NCBI RefSeq assembly: GCF_000414115.1
Contig: NZ_AOPZ01000228.1
Coordinates: forward strand, 1-64,000
DNA: 64,000 nt
Direction: 5' to 3'
Source: Streptomyces aurantiacus JA 4570
Lineage (GTDB): Bacteria; Actinomycetota; Actinomycetes; Streptomycetales; Streptomycetaceae
The translations under genes and the position numbers were made by a program. The notes beneath the pieces were generated by a model that did not search any database, was not told the DNA's origin, and saw nothing but the letters and a program-made list of their open reading frames with translations. This document shows positions 35,385 to 42,922 of this stretch, in pieces (position 1 is the first letter of the stretch; the number at the start of each line of letters is the position of its first letter).

Positions 35385-36419
35385 TCACGCGTCGAGGGAG
35401 ACGATCATCTTTCCGGTGTTCTCGCCGCGCAGCATGCCGAGGAACGCCTCGACGCCGCTGTCGATCCCGTGCGAGACGGTCTCGTTGTACTTGAGCTCAC
35501 CGGAGCGCACCCAGGCCCCGACCTCGCGCACGAACTCCGGCTGGAGGTCCTGGTGGTCCTGGACGAGCATGCCCTGCACCCGCAGCCGCTTGCCGATGAT
35601 CATGGCCATGTTGCGCGGGCCCGGCGTCGGCTCGGTGTCGTTGTAGCCCGCGATCATGCCGCAGATGGTGATGCGGCCGTGGACGTTGAGGCGGCTGATG
35701 GCGGCCTCCAGGTGCTCACCGCCGACGTTGTCGAAGTAGACGTCGATGCCGTCGGGGGCGGCCTCCTTCAGCTGCTCGGCGACCGGGCGCTCGTCGCGGT
35801 AGTTGAAGGCCGCGTTGAAGCCGTACTCCTCGGTGAGGAGCTTGACCTTTTCGTCCGATCCGGCCGAGCCGATGACGCGCGAGGCGCCCTTGAGCCGGGC
35901 GATCTGGCCGACCTCGCTGCCGACGGCACCGGCGGCGCCGGAGACGAAGACGGCGTCGCCCTCCTTGAAGGACGCGACCTCGAGCAGGCCCGCGTACGCC
36001 GTCAGGCCCGTCATGCCGAGCACGCCCAGATACGCCGACAGGGGCGCGGCCTCGGGGTCCACCTTCGTCGCGTGCTGCGCGGGCACCGACGCGTACTCCC
36101 GCCAGCCCGCGAAGTGCAGGACGTGATCGCCCGCCGCGAAGCCGTCCGCGTTCGACGCCACGACGACGCCGACCGCGCCGCCCTCCATGGGCTGGTCGAG
36201 CTGGAACGGCGGGATGTACGACTTCACGTCGTTCATGCGGCCGCGCATGTACGGATCGACCGAGAAGTGCAGGTTCCGGACCAGGACGCGGCCCTCCGCC
36301 GGGGCCTCGACCGGGACCTCGCGGAGCGCGAAGTCCTCCGGGACGGGCCAGCCGTGCGGGCGGCGCACGAGGTGCCAGGCGCGACTGGTGGCCGGGAGCT
36401 GCTCGGGGGTGACGGACAT
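35385..36419 (-). CDS. NADP-dependent MDR-family reductase (CurA/leukotriene B4 dehydrogenase-like)
   Basis: This 344-aa zinc-free medium-chain reductase has a Rossmann motif VSGAAGAVGSEVGQIARLKG (residues about 158-177) and start and C-terminal blocks typical of NADPH-dependent curcumin/alkenal reductases (SVDPYMRGRM; MIIGKRLRVQGM). It probably reduces alpha,beta-unsaturated carbonyls. ATG 36419 follows GAGGAGG. It is divergent from MarR across a 79-97 bp region with an inverted repeat, so MarR control is likely. Confidence 0.93.
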   Translation of the reverse strand: MSVTPEQLPATSRAWHLVRRPHGWPVPEDFALREVPVEAPAEGRVLVRNLHFSVDPYMRGRMNDVKSYIPPFQLDQPMEGGAVGVVVASNADGFAAGDHVLHFAGWREYASVPAQHATKVDPEAAPLSAYLGVLGMTGLTAYAGLLEVASFKEGDAVFVSGAAGAVGSEVGQIARLKGASRVIGSAGSDEKVKLLTEEYGFNAAFNYRDERPVAEQLKEAAPDGIDVYFDNVGGEHLEAAISRLNVHGRITICGMIAGYNDTEPTPGPRNMAMIIGKRLRVQGMLVQDHQDLQPEFVREVGAWVRSGELKYNETVSHGIDSGVEAFLGMLRGENTGKMIVSLDA

Positions 36420-36458
36420 GCGGGGCGTCCTCCTCAGGCTCAGAATGCTTCAGGTTCT

Positions 36459-36494
36459 GAAATAAGCATGCGCTTCGATATTTCATGTTGTCAA
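36459..36494. promoter_or_regulatory. MarR/MDR divergent control region
   Basis: GAAATA-N14-TATTTC (36459-36484) is an AT-rich inverted repeat in an otherwise GC-rich window. On the minus strand TTGACA (36494-36489) is a perfect -35, with CATGCT about 18 bp downstream. The repeat covers that spacer, so a MarR dimer there could block the MDR promoter. Confidence 0.55.
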
Positions 36495-36516
36495 GTAAAT
36501 GGGTAACCTGGTGGGC

Positions 36517-36984
36517 ATGGTCACCCAGAAGCCCGGCACGCCCGCCCCCCGGATCGATCCGCTGACGCTCGAGGTCGTCGAGCTGATCGGCGACGTCGTG
36601 GCGCGCTACTACGAGGAGTACGAGGTCGCCGCGGGCAAGCACGCGCTGACCGGCGCGCAGGCGCGGGTGCTCGGGCTGCTCTCCATCGAGCCCCTGCCGA
36701 TGCGGCGCATCGCGCAGAAGCTGAAGTGCGAGCCGTCGAACGTCACCGGCATCGTGGACCGCCTGGAGGCACGCGGCCTCGTCGAGCGGCGGCCCGACCC
36801 GGCCGACCGGCGCGTGAAGCTGGCGGCGCCGACCGAGGAGGGGCTCGGCACCGCGCGCAGTCTGCGGGAGTCCCTGGACTTCGCCCGCGAACCGCTGGCC
36901 GAACTCTCGCGGGAGGAGCGGCTTTCGCTGCGTGGGCTGCTGCGGCGGATGCTCGGCGAGAAGCGCGCGGCCGACGGGAAGTAG
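36517..36984 (+). CDS. MarR family transcriptional regulator
   Basis: This 155-aa winged-helix regulator has recognition region MRRIAQKLKCEPSNVTGIVDRLEARG and wing RRPDPADRRVKLAAPTEEG. ATG 36517 is preferred: TAACCT (36504-36509) ends seven nt upstream and there is no Shine-Dalgarno. ATG 36499 is in frame as well. Its one Cys (K-C-E in the HTH) is not at the OhrR sensor position. It is divergent from the MDR reductase, its probable target. Confidence 0.9.
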   Translation: MVTQKPGTPAPRIDPLTLEVVELIGDVVARYYEEYEVAAGKHALTGAQARVLGLLSIEPLPMRRIAQKLKCEPSNVTGIVDRLEARGLVERRPDPADRRVKLAAPTEEGLGTARSLRESLDFAREPLAELSREERLSLRGLLRRMLGEKRAADGK

Positions 36985-37053
36985 GAGGCGGCCGGGGCTG
37001 GTTCGCCGGTCAGTGTCGGCGCGGCGGCCACTCCGTCACGTACACCACCTACG

Positions 37054-37809
37054 TCACGTACACCACCACAGGAACCGGTCGCACGTCTCCGACGGGCTCG
37101 GGCTCGGGTCCTGCGGGTCGCTCGGCGGCTTCGTCGTGGAGGGGTCCGGGTCGGGGCCGGGATGCTGCGGGCGGCTCGTCGTGGGGGTGCCGGACGTGGG
37201 CCGGGGATCCGCCCCGCCGGAGGTTCCGCTTCCGCCGGTCGCTCCCTCGGTGGTGCCGTCGCCCGGCTGGCCCTCGCCTGCCGGGCTCGCCCCGTCCGTG
37301 CCGACCCTGTCGCCCTTCTCCTTCTTCCGCTTCTTCTTCTCCGCCGCGGACTTCGACGCCGAGGGCGACTCGGACGACGACACCGGCTCGGCGGACGCGC
37401 CCGCCGCGTCCGCCGCCCCTTCGGCGTTCCCGGAACCGTTCGCCGTGCCGTCCGACGACTCGTCGCGGTCCGGTGCGGACGCCGTCCGCTGCTCGTCCGA
37501 CGCGGACTCGGTGCCGAGTTCGGCGAGGCTCAGGCCGCCCGCGGCCAGCGCGACGCCGGCGGTGATCAGCAGCAGGCCGCGGCGCCTGCGGCGGTGCTGG
37601 GCCGCCTTGCGGCCGCGTTCCCTGCGGCGGCCGCGGCCGCGGACCCCGCCGCCCGGCTCCTGCTCGTCGGCCGCCTCGTCGAGGATCTCGGGCTCGTCCT
37701 GGACGGAGAGCGCCTCCGCGTACTCACGACAGGCTTCGGCCGGAGTGCCGCACCCCGGGCAGGCGAGGGCGCCGTTGAGGTGCCTGTGGCACGCGTGGCA
37801 GTAGTCCAT
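37054..37809 (-). CDS. SCO2400-like zinc-ribbon membrane protein
   Basis: This 251-aa protein has an N-terminal zinc ribbon (two CxxC knuckles in CHACHRHLNGALACPGC), a basic stretch, one transmembrane helix (about residues 76-96) and a long disordered extracytoplasmic Ser/Pro/Asp/Gly-rich tail ending in CDRFLWWCT. It matches what databases call the SCO2400 family. A 16-bp direct repeat spans its stop codon. The function is unknown; a membrane-tethered sensor or scaffold is possible. Confidence 0.8.
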   Translation of the reverse strand: MDYCHACHRHLNGALACPGCGTPAEACREYAEALSVQDEPEILDEAADEQEPGGGVRGRGRRRERGRKAAQHRRRRRGLLLITAGVALAAGGLSLAELGTESASDEQRTASAPDRDESSDGTANGSGNAEGAADAAGASAEPVSSSESPSASKSAAEKKKRKKEKGDRVGTDGASPAGEGQPGDGTTEGATGGSGTSGGADPRPTSGTPTTSRPQHPGPDPDPSTTKPPSDPQDPSPSPSETCDRFLWWCT

Positions 37810-37938
37810 GAGGCTTGGAGGCTAGGTCCCGGGCCGGTACGGAGGAAGCCGAAGCTGTGAATGTTGTGTGCGGAACCCAACCGTCCGGCGTGTCTTCGCG
37901 TCCGGGCGGCGACATGTGTGCCCGGTACGCCGGGTCCG

Positions 37939-39282
37939 TCAGGTCCGGCCCAGTTCGCCCCGCAGCCTGCGGGCCCGCAGCACCAGTTCCAGCTCGAAGC
38001 GGCGGTCGGGGTCGTCCACCTCGTCGCCCCACAGCTCCCTGATCTGGCGCAGCCGGTAGCGCACCGTCTGCGGGTGCACGCCGAGCCGGGCGGCCACCTC
38101 GGGGGCGCCGCCGCGCGTCTCCAGCCAGGCGAGCAGGGTCTGGGCGAGGCGGCGGCCGTGGGCGGGTCCGCAGTGGTCCAGGGGTGCGAGGCAGCGCCGC
38201 GAGAGGTCCTCGATGAGCTCCTCGGGCTGGAGCAGGACGAGGGCCTCGGTGTGCTCGGTGCAGTACAGGACCTCGCCGGCGGGCAGCAGTCCGCGCTCCA
38301 TCAGGCCGACCGCCGCCTGGGCCCAGCGCAGCGACTTGGCGGCGTCGGCGAGCGGCACGGGCGGGCCGATGGCGCCCGACCAGCCGGTCATGGCGCGGCG
38401 CAGGAGTTCGGGGCGGCCGGCCGCATCCGGGTCGGGCACGACCATGCGGGGCTGCTCGGCCTCCATGTCGAGCAGCACGCCCTCGCCGACGGCGGGCGCG
38501 ACGGCCTCGCGGGCGGGGCGCAGGAGCACGCCGACGGCGACGCGTTCGGGCAGTTGCCAGCCGACGCGGGCGGCGCGCTCGTCCAGGCCGTTCTCGGCGC
38601 CGAGCGCGGAGGCGGCGGACACGTCGGGCCGCCGCTCGGAGAGCAGCAGTTCCATGAGTTTGCGCTGCAGGCGCAGGCGCTCGCCGGCCTGCCGGGCGGC
38701 GGCCTCCGCGTAGCCGCGTACCGACTGGTCGACCAGGCCGTCGAGGTACTCGAAGCCGGATTCGGCGAGCTCGTACATGGCCGGGGGCGGGATCTCGGTC
38801 TGCTGGCCGATCTCGGCGAGGCGGCGCCAGGCGAGCCGGACGCCGAGGCGGTAGATCGCCTGGAGCGAGTCGAGGCTGCGGCCGTGCAGGCCCTCGCCGC
38901 GGCCGAATTCCTGGAAGACCTCCGGGTGGTAGCGCGGCCGGCCCTCCCGGGTGGCGAGCTGCTGGACGAAGCCCTCCAGGGCGCGGCGGATGCCGACGAG
39001 CGCCATGGGCTCGCCGGAGTCGTCGAGGACGACGGGCAGGCCGGGGTACTCGGCGCGGATCTCGCGCAGGATGTCCTGGGCGAGGACCGGCACCTCCTCC
39101 AGGGCGAGCGCGGCGAACCGGCGCACCTGGAGGGGCGGCACATCGCGCCAGGCGGAGCGTGACGATCCGGGGGCCGGACTCTCGGGGGCGTTCCCGACGT
39201 CATTCTCTGCGGCGCCTGCCTCGGCGGCGCCTTCGGAGATGTTTTCGGACACGCTTCTCGGGCCGGCGGCCACGTCGGTCAC
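37939..39282 (-). CDS. PucR/CdaR-type transcriptional regulator
   Basis: This 447-aa protein has a C-terminal PucR HTH (APEVAARLGVHPQTVRYRLR, residues about 405-424), a middle GGDEF-like region and an N-terminal helical domain. It is distantly similar to the FasR type. GTG 39282 overlaps the stop of the 50-codon upstream ORF in a GTGA junction, so it is translationally coupled. Its targets are unknown; the divergent DUF3068 gene across a 9-bp inverted repeat is a candidate. Confidence 0.87.
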   Translation of the reverse strand: MTDVAAGPRSVSENISEGAAEAGAAENDVGNAPESPAPGSSRSAWRDVPPLQVRRFAALALEEVPVLAQDILREIRAEYPGLPVVLDDSGEPMALVGIRRALEGFVQQLATREGRPRYHPEVFQEFGRGEGLHGRSLDSLQAIYRLGVRLAWRRLAEIGQQTEIPPPAMYELAESGFEYLDGLVDQSVRGYAEAAARQAGERLRLQRKLMELLLSERRPDVSAASALGAENGLDERAARVGWQLPERVAVGVLLRPAREAVAPAVGEGVLLDMEAEQPRMVVPDPDAAGRPELLRRAMTGWSGAIGPPVPLADAAKSLRWAQAAVGLMERGLLPAGEVLYCTEHTEALVLLQPEELIEDLSRRCLAPLDHCGPAHGRRLAQTLLAWLETRGGAPEVAARLGVHPQTVRYRLRQIRELWGDEVDDPDRRFELELVLRARRLRGELGRT

Positions 39283-39431
39283 TGATCCCGCTCGGGGGTC
39301 TCGTAGTGCACGAGCGGCCGGTTCGGCTGGTCGGGCGTGGCGTTCAGGAGCGCGACGATGCCGAGCGCGGCGCCCACGGCAAGGGCCGCGGCGACCACGA
39401 CGGTCAGCGTGGCGGCGAACAATCGGTGCAT
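39279..39431 (-). CDS. small single-pass membrane protein (50 aa)
   Basis: The frame runs from ATG 39431 to TGA 39281-39279. Residues 4-28 form one hydrophobic helix (LFAATLTVVVAAALAVGAAL then GIVALL), followed by a short polar tail, HYETPERDQ. Almost all third codon positions are G or C, as in real Streptomyces genes. The stop overlaps the PucR start. A GAGAGG lies ten nt upstream of the ATG. It could be a membrane partner or a coupling leader for the regulator. Confidence 0.72.
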   Translation of the reverse strand: MHRLFAATLTVVVAAALAVGAALGIVALLNATPDQPNRPLVHYETPERDQ

Positions 39432-39484
39432 ACAGGGTCAGCCTCTCTGCATGGAGGTCGTCCCCACCCCGCTCCGCAGGTGCC

Positions 39485-39530
39485 CAGTGTCAACAACGCA
39501 TTGACACTGCGTCAAGGGTCCGCCTAGCGT
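39485..39530 (+). promoter_or_regulatory. DUF3068 promoter with TTGACA inside a 25-bp inverted repeat
   Basis: CAGTGTCAA-N7-TTGACACTG (39485-39509) is a perfect 9-bp inverted repeat. Its right arm supplies a consensus -35 TTGACA (39501-39506); TAGCGT (39525-39530) follows after 18 bp. The left arm supplies TTGACA for the minus strand, without a good -10. A regulator bound here would see the -35. Confidence 0.65.
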
Positions 39531-39696
39531 TCGCGACCCATACGGGTCAGTAACCCCGTGGAAACACTGCCGCAGCATTTCGGACATTCCGGCGGCAACA
39601 GCACCGCAGAAGACCCCCAACCCGTGGGTAATCCATCACAGTTGGCCGGTCCTCCCCTGTTCGTCCCCTGTTCGTTCTCATGGCAGGAGCGCCCGG

Positions 39697-40731
39697 ATGA
39701 CGCGCCGCACAGCCTCGCCCTTGTCCCTGGTCCTGCTCGGCCTGGGCGCCTTTCTGCTCGTCCTGGCGCCGATGCTGGCCTGGTACGTCGAACCGCGCGC
39801 CAAGCGCACGCCGACCGATATCGACCAGATCACCGTCTTCCGGGGCACAGGCAGCTATTTCGACACCAAGAAGATCAAGACCGTCCACGACCAGCGCCTG
39901 ACCATCACCCGGCAGGTGCGCGGCGACGTCGCCGACAGCGAGAAGTCGGGCCGGGCAGTCTGGGACGTATCGACCTCGATCGACCCCGACAGCTCGCTGC
40001 CCGCGGCCGATCCGCATGACTCTCTGCAGTGGACGCTCGAACGCTGGGTGACCGATCGTAAGACCAACAAGCCCGTGCACTGCTGCGACGAGAAGCCCTA
40101 TTTCGAGGGCGAGGCGTACCTGAAGTTCCCCTTCGACGTCGAGAAGCGCACCTACCTGTGGTGGGACCCCACCCTCGGCGACACCGTGCCGCTGACCTAC
40201 CGCGGCAAGAAGAAGATCCAGGGGTACGAGGGCCTCCGCTTCACCGGCACCGTGAAGGCCGCCAAGACCGGCACCCGGCAGGTGCCCGGGCGGATGGTCG
40301 GCCTGCCCAAGCGCAGCCAGGTCATGGCCGAGGAGTGGTACGCCAATCACGGCGTCGAGCTGGTCGCCGACCAGCGCACGGGCCGGATCATCTACGCCGC
40401 GCTCGGACCCCGCAAGACATTGCGGGCACCCGGGGGCAAGAAGGACGTCACGGTGCTGCTCGACAGTGAGCGCATCGCCTTCACCACGAAGACCCAGAAG
40501 GCGCAGGTGGAGCTGGCGGACGACGACAGCTCGCGCCTGAAGCTGGTGGGCGAGACGCTTCCGCTGCTGTCCGTGGTCCTGGGCGGCGCCCTGGCGCTGC
40601 TCGGCGGCGCCCTCGTCGTACGTGGCCGGGAATCGGGGTCGAACGGGACGCGAAGGGACGGTGAAGGACCGGATGCGAGCGGTCCACATTCCGAAACGTC
40701 CCCAAATTCCCTGCAACCCACCACGATGTGA
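39697..40731 (+). CDS. DUF3068 (PorA-like) membrane-anchored protein
   Basis: This 344-aa protein has an N-terminal signal anchor (about residues 8-29), a large extracytoplasmic beta-rich domain with DUF3068 features (YFEGEAYLKFPFDVEKRTY; WWDPTLGDTVPLTYRG) and a second helix near residue 290, followed by a hydrophilic tail. Databases group the family with PorA-like proteins, but pore function is not shown for Streptomyces. ATG 39697 follows AGGAG at seven nt. The 5' UTR would be about 160 nt. Confidence 0.85.
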   Translation: MTRRTASPLSLVLLGLGAFLLVLAPMLAWYVEPRAKRTPTDIDQITVFRGTGSYFDTKKIKTVHDQRLTITRQVRGDVADSEKSGRAVWDVSTSIDPDSSLPAADPHDSLQWTLERWVTDRKTNKPVHCCDEKPYFEGEAYLKFPFDVEKRTYLWWDPTLGDTVPLTYRGKKKIQGYEGLRFTGTVKAAKTGTRQVPGRMVGLPKRSQVMAEEWYANHGVELVADQRTGRIIYAALGPRKTLRAPGGKKDVTVLLDSERIAFTTKTQKAQVELADDDSSRLKLVGETLPLLSVVLGGALALLGGALVVRGRESGSNGTRRDGEGPDASGPHSETSPNSLQPTTM

Positions 40732-41030
40732 TGAGACGTCAGGTCTAAGAAGGGCCGAAATTGTCACCTCGGTGAGTAGCCCCGCCGTTCCTTGCGGCGA
40801 AAACTATCCACTCCACCCAGACACAGTCCCCGCACAGTCCCAGCACAACGGCCGCGCAGATCGATCATCCGCAGTCCCCGAGTCCCACCCCGCGCGCACC
40901 GCCCCAGGCCCCGCCCCGCAGCACACAGCACGTACCCCTCAGCACGGAACCACCAGCACCACCGGGCCCCACCCCGGGAGCCACCCGTAAGCCCCCACAG
41001 TTCCGCACCCCGAGACGAGTTGGAGCACCG
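40732..41030 (+). promoter_or_regulatory. C-rich, G-poor leader upstream of the glycan operon
   Basis: This 299-bp gap holds no gene. From about 40800 to 41020 the + strand is strongly C-rich and G-poor and appears unstructured, unlike other intergenic DNA here. Such sequence is what Rho loading (rut) sites look like. The first 70 bp are the AT-richest part and may hold the promoter. A GGAG lies six nt before the GT4 start. Confidence 0.4.
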
Positions 41031-42206
41031 ATGCCCCAGCACGTGCCGTCGTCGCTGCGCCCGGTCGCAACGCGGCCCGCGCGACGCCTTCCGGCGCTTC
41101 CCCCACAGCCCCGCCGGATCGCCTTTCTTGCCCGCCGCGACCTGGCCAACCCGGCCGCAGGCGGCTCCGAACTCCTCGTCGACCGCCTGGCCGACGGACT
41201 GACCGCCCACGGTCACCAGGTCACCCTGCTCTGCGGCGGCCCGGCCGCCTACCGCGACTACCGCGTGGTGTCGGCGGGCGGCGACCTCGGCCACTACCTG
41301 CGCGCCCGGTCTGCGTTCACCCGCCAGATCGGCGACTGCGACCTGCTGGTCGAGGTGTGCAACGGCATGCCCTACCTCGCCCCGCTCTGGCACCGCGGCC
41401 CCACCCTCTGCCTGGTCAACCACGTCCACACCGAGCTGTGGTCGATGCGCTTCCAGGGCCCCCTCGCCCCGGCCGCGCGCCTCGGGCGGCGCCTGGAGCA
41501 CTGGTCGCTCTCGGGCGCGCAGCGCGGCAACCTGCTGGTGGCGGTCTCGCCGTCGACGGCGACGGCCCTGGTGGACCTCGGTGTCGAGCGTGACCGCATC
41601 CGCGTCGTGCACAACGGCGTCGAGGAGCCGGGGCCGCTGCACGAGCGCTCCGACGAACCTCTCTTCCTGGCCATGGGCCGGCTCGTCGAGTACAAGCGCG
41701 TCGATCTGCTCCTTCGGCTGTGGGAGCGGGTCCGCCCGGTCACCGGCGGCCGCCTGGTGATCGTCGGCGAGGGGCCCGAGCGGGAGCGGCTCGAACGGCT
41801 CGCGGGCCCCGGCGTGCAGTTCACCGGCCATGTCTCGGAGGCCGAGAAGCACCGGCTGCTCTGCGAGGCGTGGATGCTCCTGCACCCGTCGGCCGTCGAG
41901 GGCTGGGGCCTGGTCGTCACCGAGGCCGCGGTGCGCGCGACGCCCGCGATCGGCTTCGACGTACCCGGCGTACGCGACTCCATAGAGGACGGTGTGACCG
42001 GGCTGCTCGCGCACGGCGAGAGCTCGTTCGCCGCCGCCTGGTGCACGCTCGCGCTCAGTGCGGAGCGGCGCCGGTCCTTCGGCAAGGCCGCCGCGGAACG
42101 CGCCGCGCGCTTCCGCTGGGCGAACACGGTGCGCCAGTTCCGCGCGGTGGCCGCGGAGGCCGTCGCCGCGCACGAGGCACCGCGGAAGGCCAAGGGATCT
42201 GTGTGA
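41031..42206 (+). CDS. GT4 family glycosyltransferase
   Basis: This 391-aa cytosolic GT-B enzyme is a retaining, nucleotide-sugar dependent glycosyltransferase. The N-terminal domain has AAGGSELLVDRLADGL. The C-terminal donor domain shows MGRLVEYKRVDLLLRL, VGEGPERERL and the GT4 EX7E-type motif in HPSAVEGWGLVVTEAAV (two Glu eight apart). ATG 41031 follows GGAG at six nt. The stop overlaps the next start (GTGA). It is the first gene of the nine-gene unit to 52457; the sugar is unknown. Confidence 0.92.
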   Translation: MPQHVPSSLRPVATRPARRLPALPPQPRRIAFLARRDLANPAAGGSELLVDRLADGLTAHGHQVTLLCGGPAAYRDYRVVSAGGDLGHYLRARSAFTRQIGDCDLLVEVCNGMPYLAPLWHRGPTLCLVNHVHTELWSMRFQGPLAPAARLGRRLEHWSLSGAQRGNLLVAVSPSTATALVDLGVERDRIRVVHNGVEEPGPLHERSDEPLFLAMGRLVEYKRVDLLLRLWERVRPVTGGRLVIVGEGPERERLERLAGPGVQFTGHVSEAEKHRLLCEAWMLLHPSAVEGWGLVVTEAAVRATPAIGFDVPGVRDSIEDGVTGLLAHGESSFAAAWCTLALSAERRRSFGKAAAERAARFRWANTVRQFRAVAAEAVAAHEAPRKAKGSV

Positions 42207-42922
42207 AGGACCCGTCGCTGCGCCGCTCCGTGACCCTGTTCCGGGCCTTCCTGCGGGAGCAGCAGGACCCCGAGCGGTGCTACGCGCTGCTCGCCCGGGA
42301 CGCCGCCGACCAGGTCGAACGGCATCTCCCTGTCAAGGACCGGGTGGTCGTCGACGTGGGCGGCGGAGGCGGTTACTTCACCGAGGAGTTCCGCAGGCGC
42401 GGCGCGCAGGCATACCTCTTCGAGCCGGACCTGACGGAGCTCGGGGCGAAGCCGCCCGAGGGCTCCGTCGTCGCCGACGGCTATCTGCTGCCGCTGGCCT
42501 CCGGCGTCGCCGACGTCACGTTCTCCTCGAACGTCCTGGAGCACGTCGACGACCCCCAGACCTTCCTCAGCGAGATGGTGCGCGTCACCCGCCCCGGCGG
42601 ACTGATCTATGTGGCGTTCACCAACTGGTACTCCCCCTGGGGCGGCCACGAGTGGGCGCCCTGGCACTACTTCGGCGCCGAGCGGGCCCGCGCCCGCTAC
42701 GAGCGCCGCACCGGCAGAACCGCCAAGCACAAGCTCGGCGAGAACCTCTTCGCGCACCACGTCGGACCCACGCTCAGACAGGTGCGGGCCCGCGACGATG
42801 TCACCGTCGTCTCGGCCCGCTCCCGGTACTGGCCGTTCTGGGCCGAAACGGTGGCGAAGGTACCGGGCGTGCGCGAAGTCGCCACCTGGAACCTCCTCCT
42901 CATCCTCAGGCGGTGTCCATGA
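42203..42922 (+). CDS. class I SAM-dependent methyltransferase (glycan unit, copy 1)
   Basis: The protein has 239 aa. The SAM motif I is VVVDVGGGGGYFTEEF; the acidic residue of motif II is in YLFEPDL. Motif LEHVDDPQTFLSEMVRVTRPGG is typical of Methyltransf_11 proteins on small molecules or sugars. GTG 42203 lies in the GTGA overlap with the GT4 gene, and the stop overlaps the next start (ATGA). The likely target is a glycan or lipid-linked sugar, inferred from context. Confidence 0.9.
   Translation: MKDPSLRRSVTLFRAFLREQQDPERCYALLARDAADQVERHLPVKDRVVVDVGGGGGYFTEEFRRRGAQAYLFEPDLTELGAKPPEGSVVADGYLLPLASGVADVTFSSNVLEHVDDPQTFLSEMVRVTRPGGLIYVAFTNWYSPWGGHEWAPWHYFGAERARARYERRTGRTAKHKLGENLFAHHVGPTLRQVRARDDVTVVSARSRYWPFWAETVAKVPGVREVATWNLLLILRRCP

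Noticed and set aside
36517-36984. MarR protein as OhrR for the ohr gene
   Set aside because: It lacks the N-terminal sensor Cys of OhrR and is divergent from the MDR reductase, with its likely operator there rather than at ohr.
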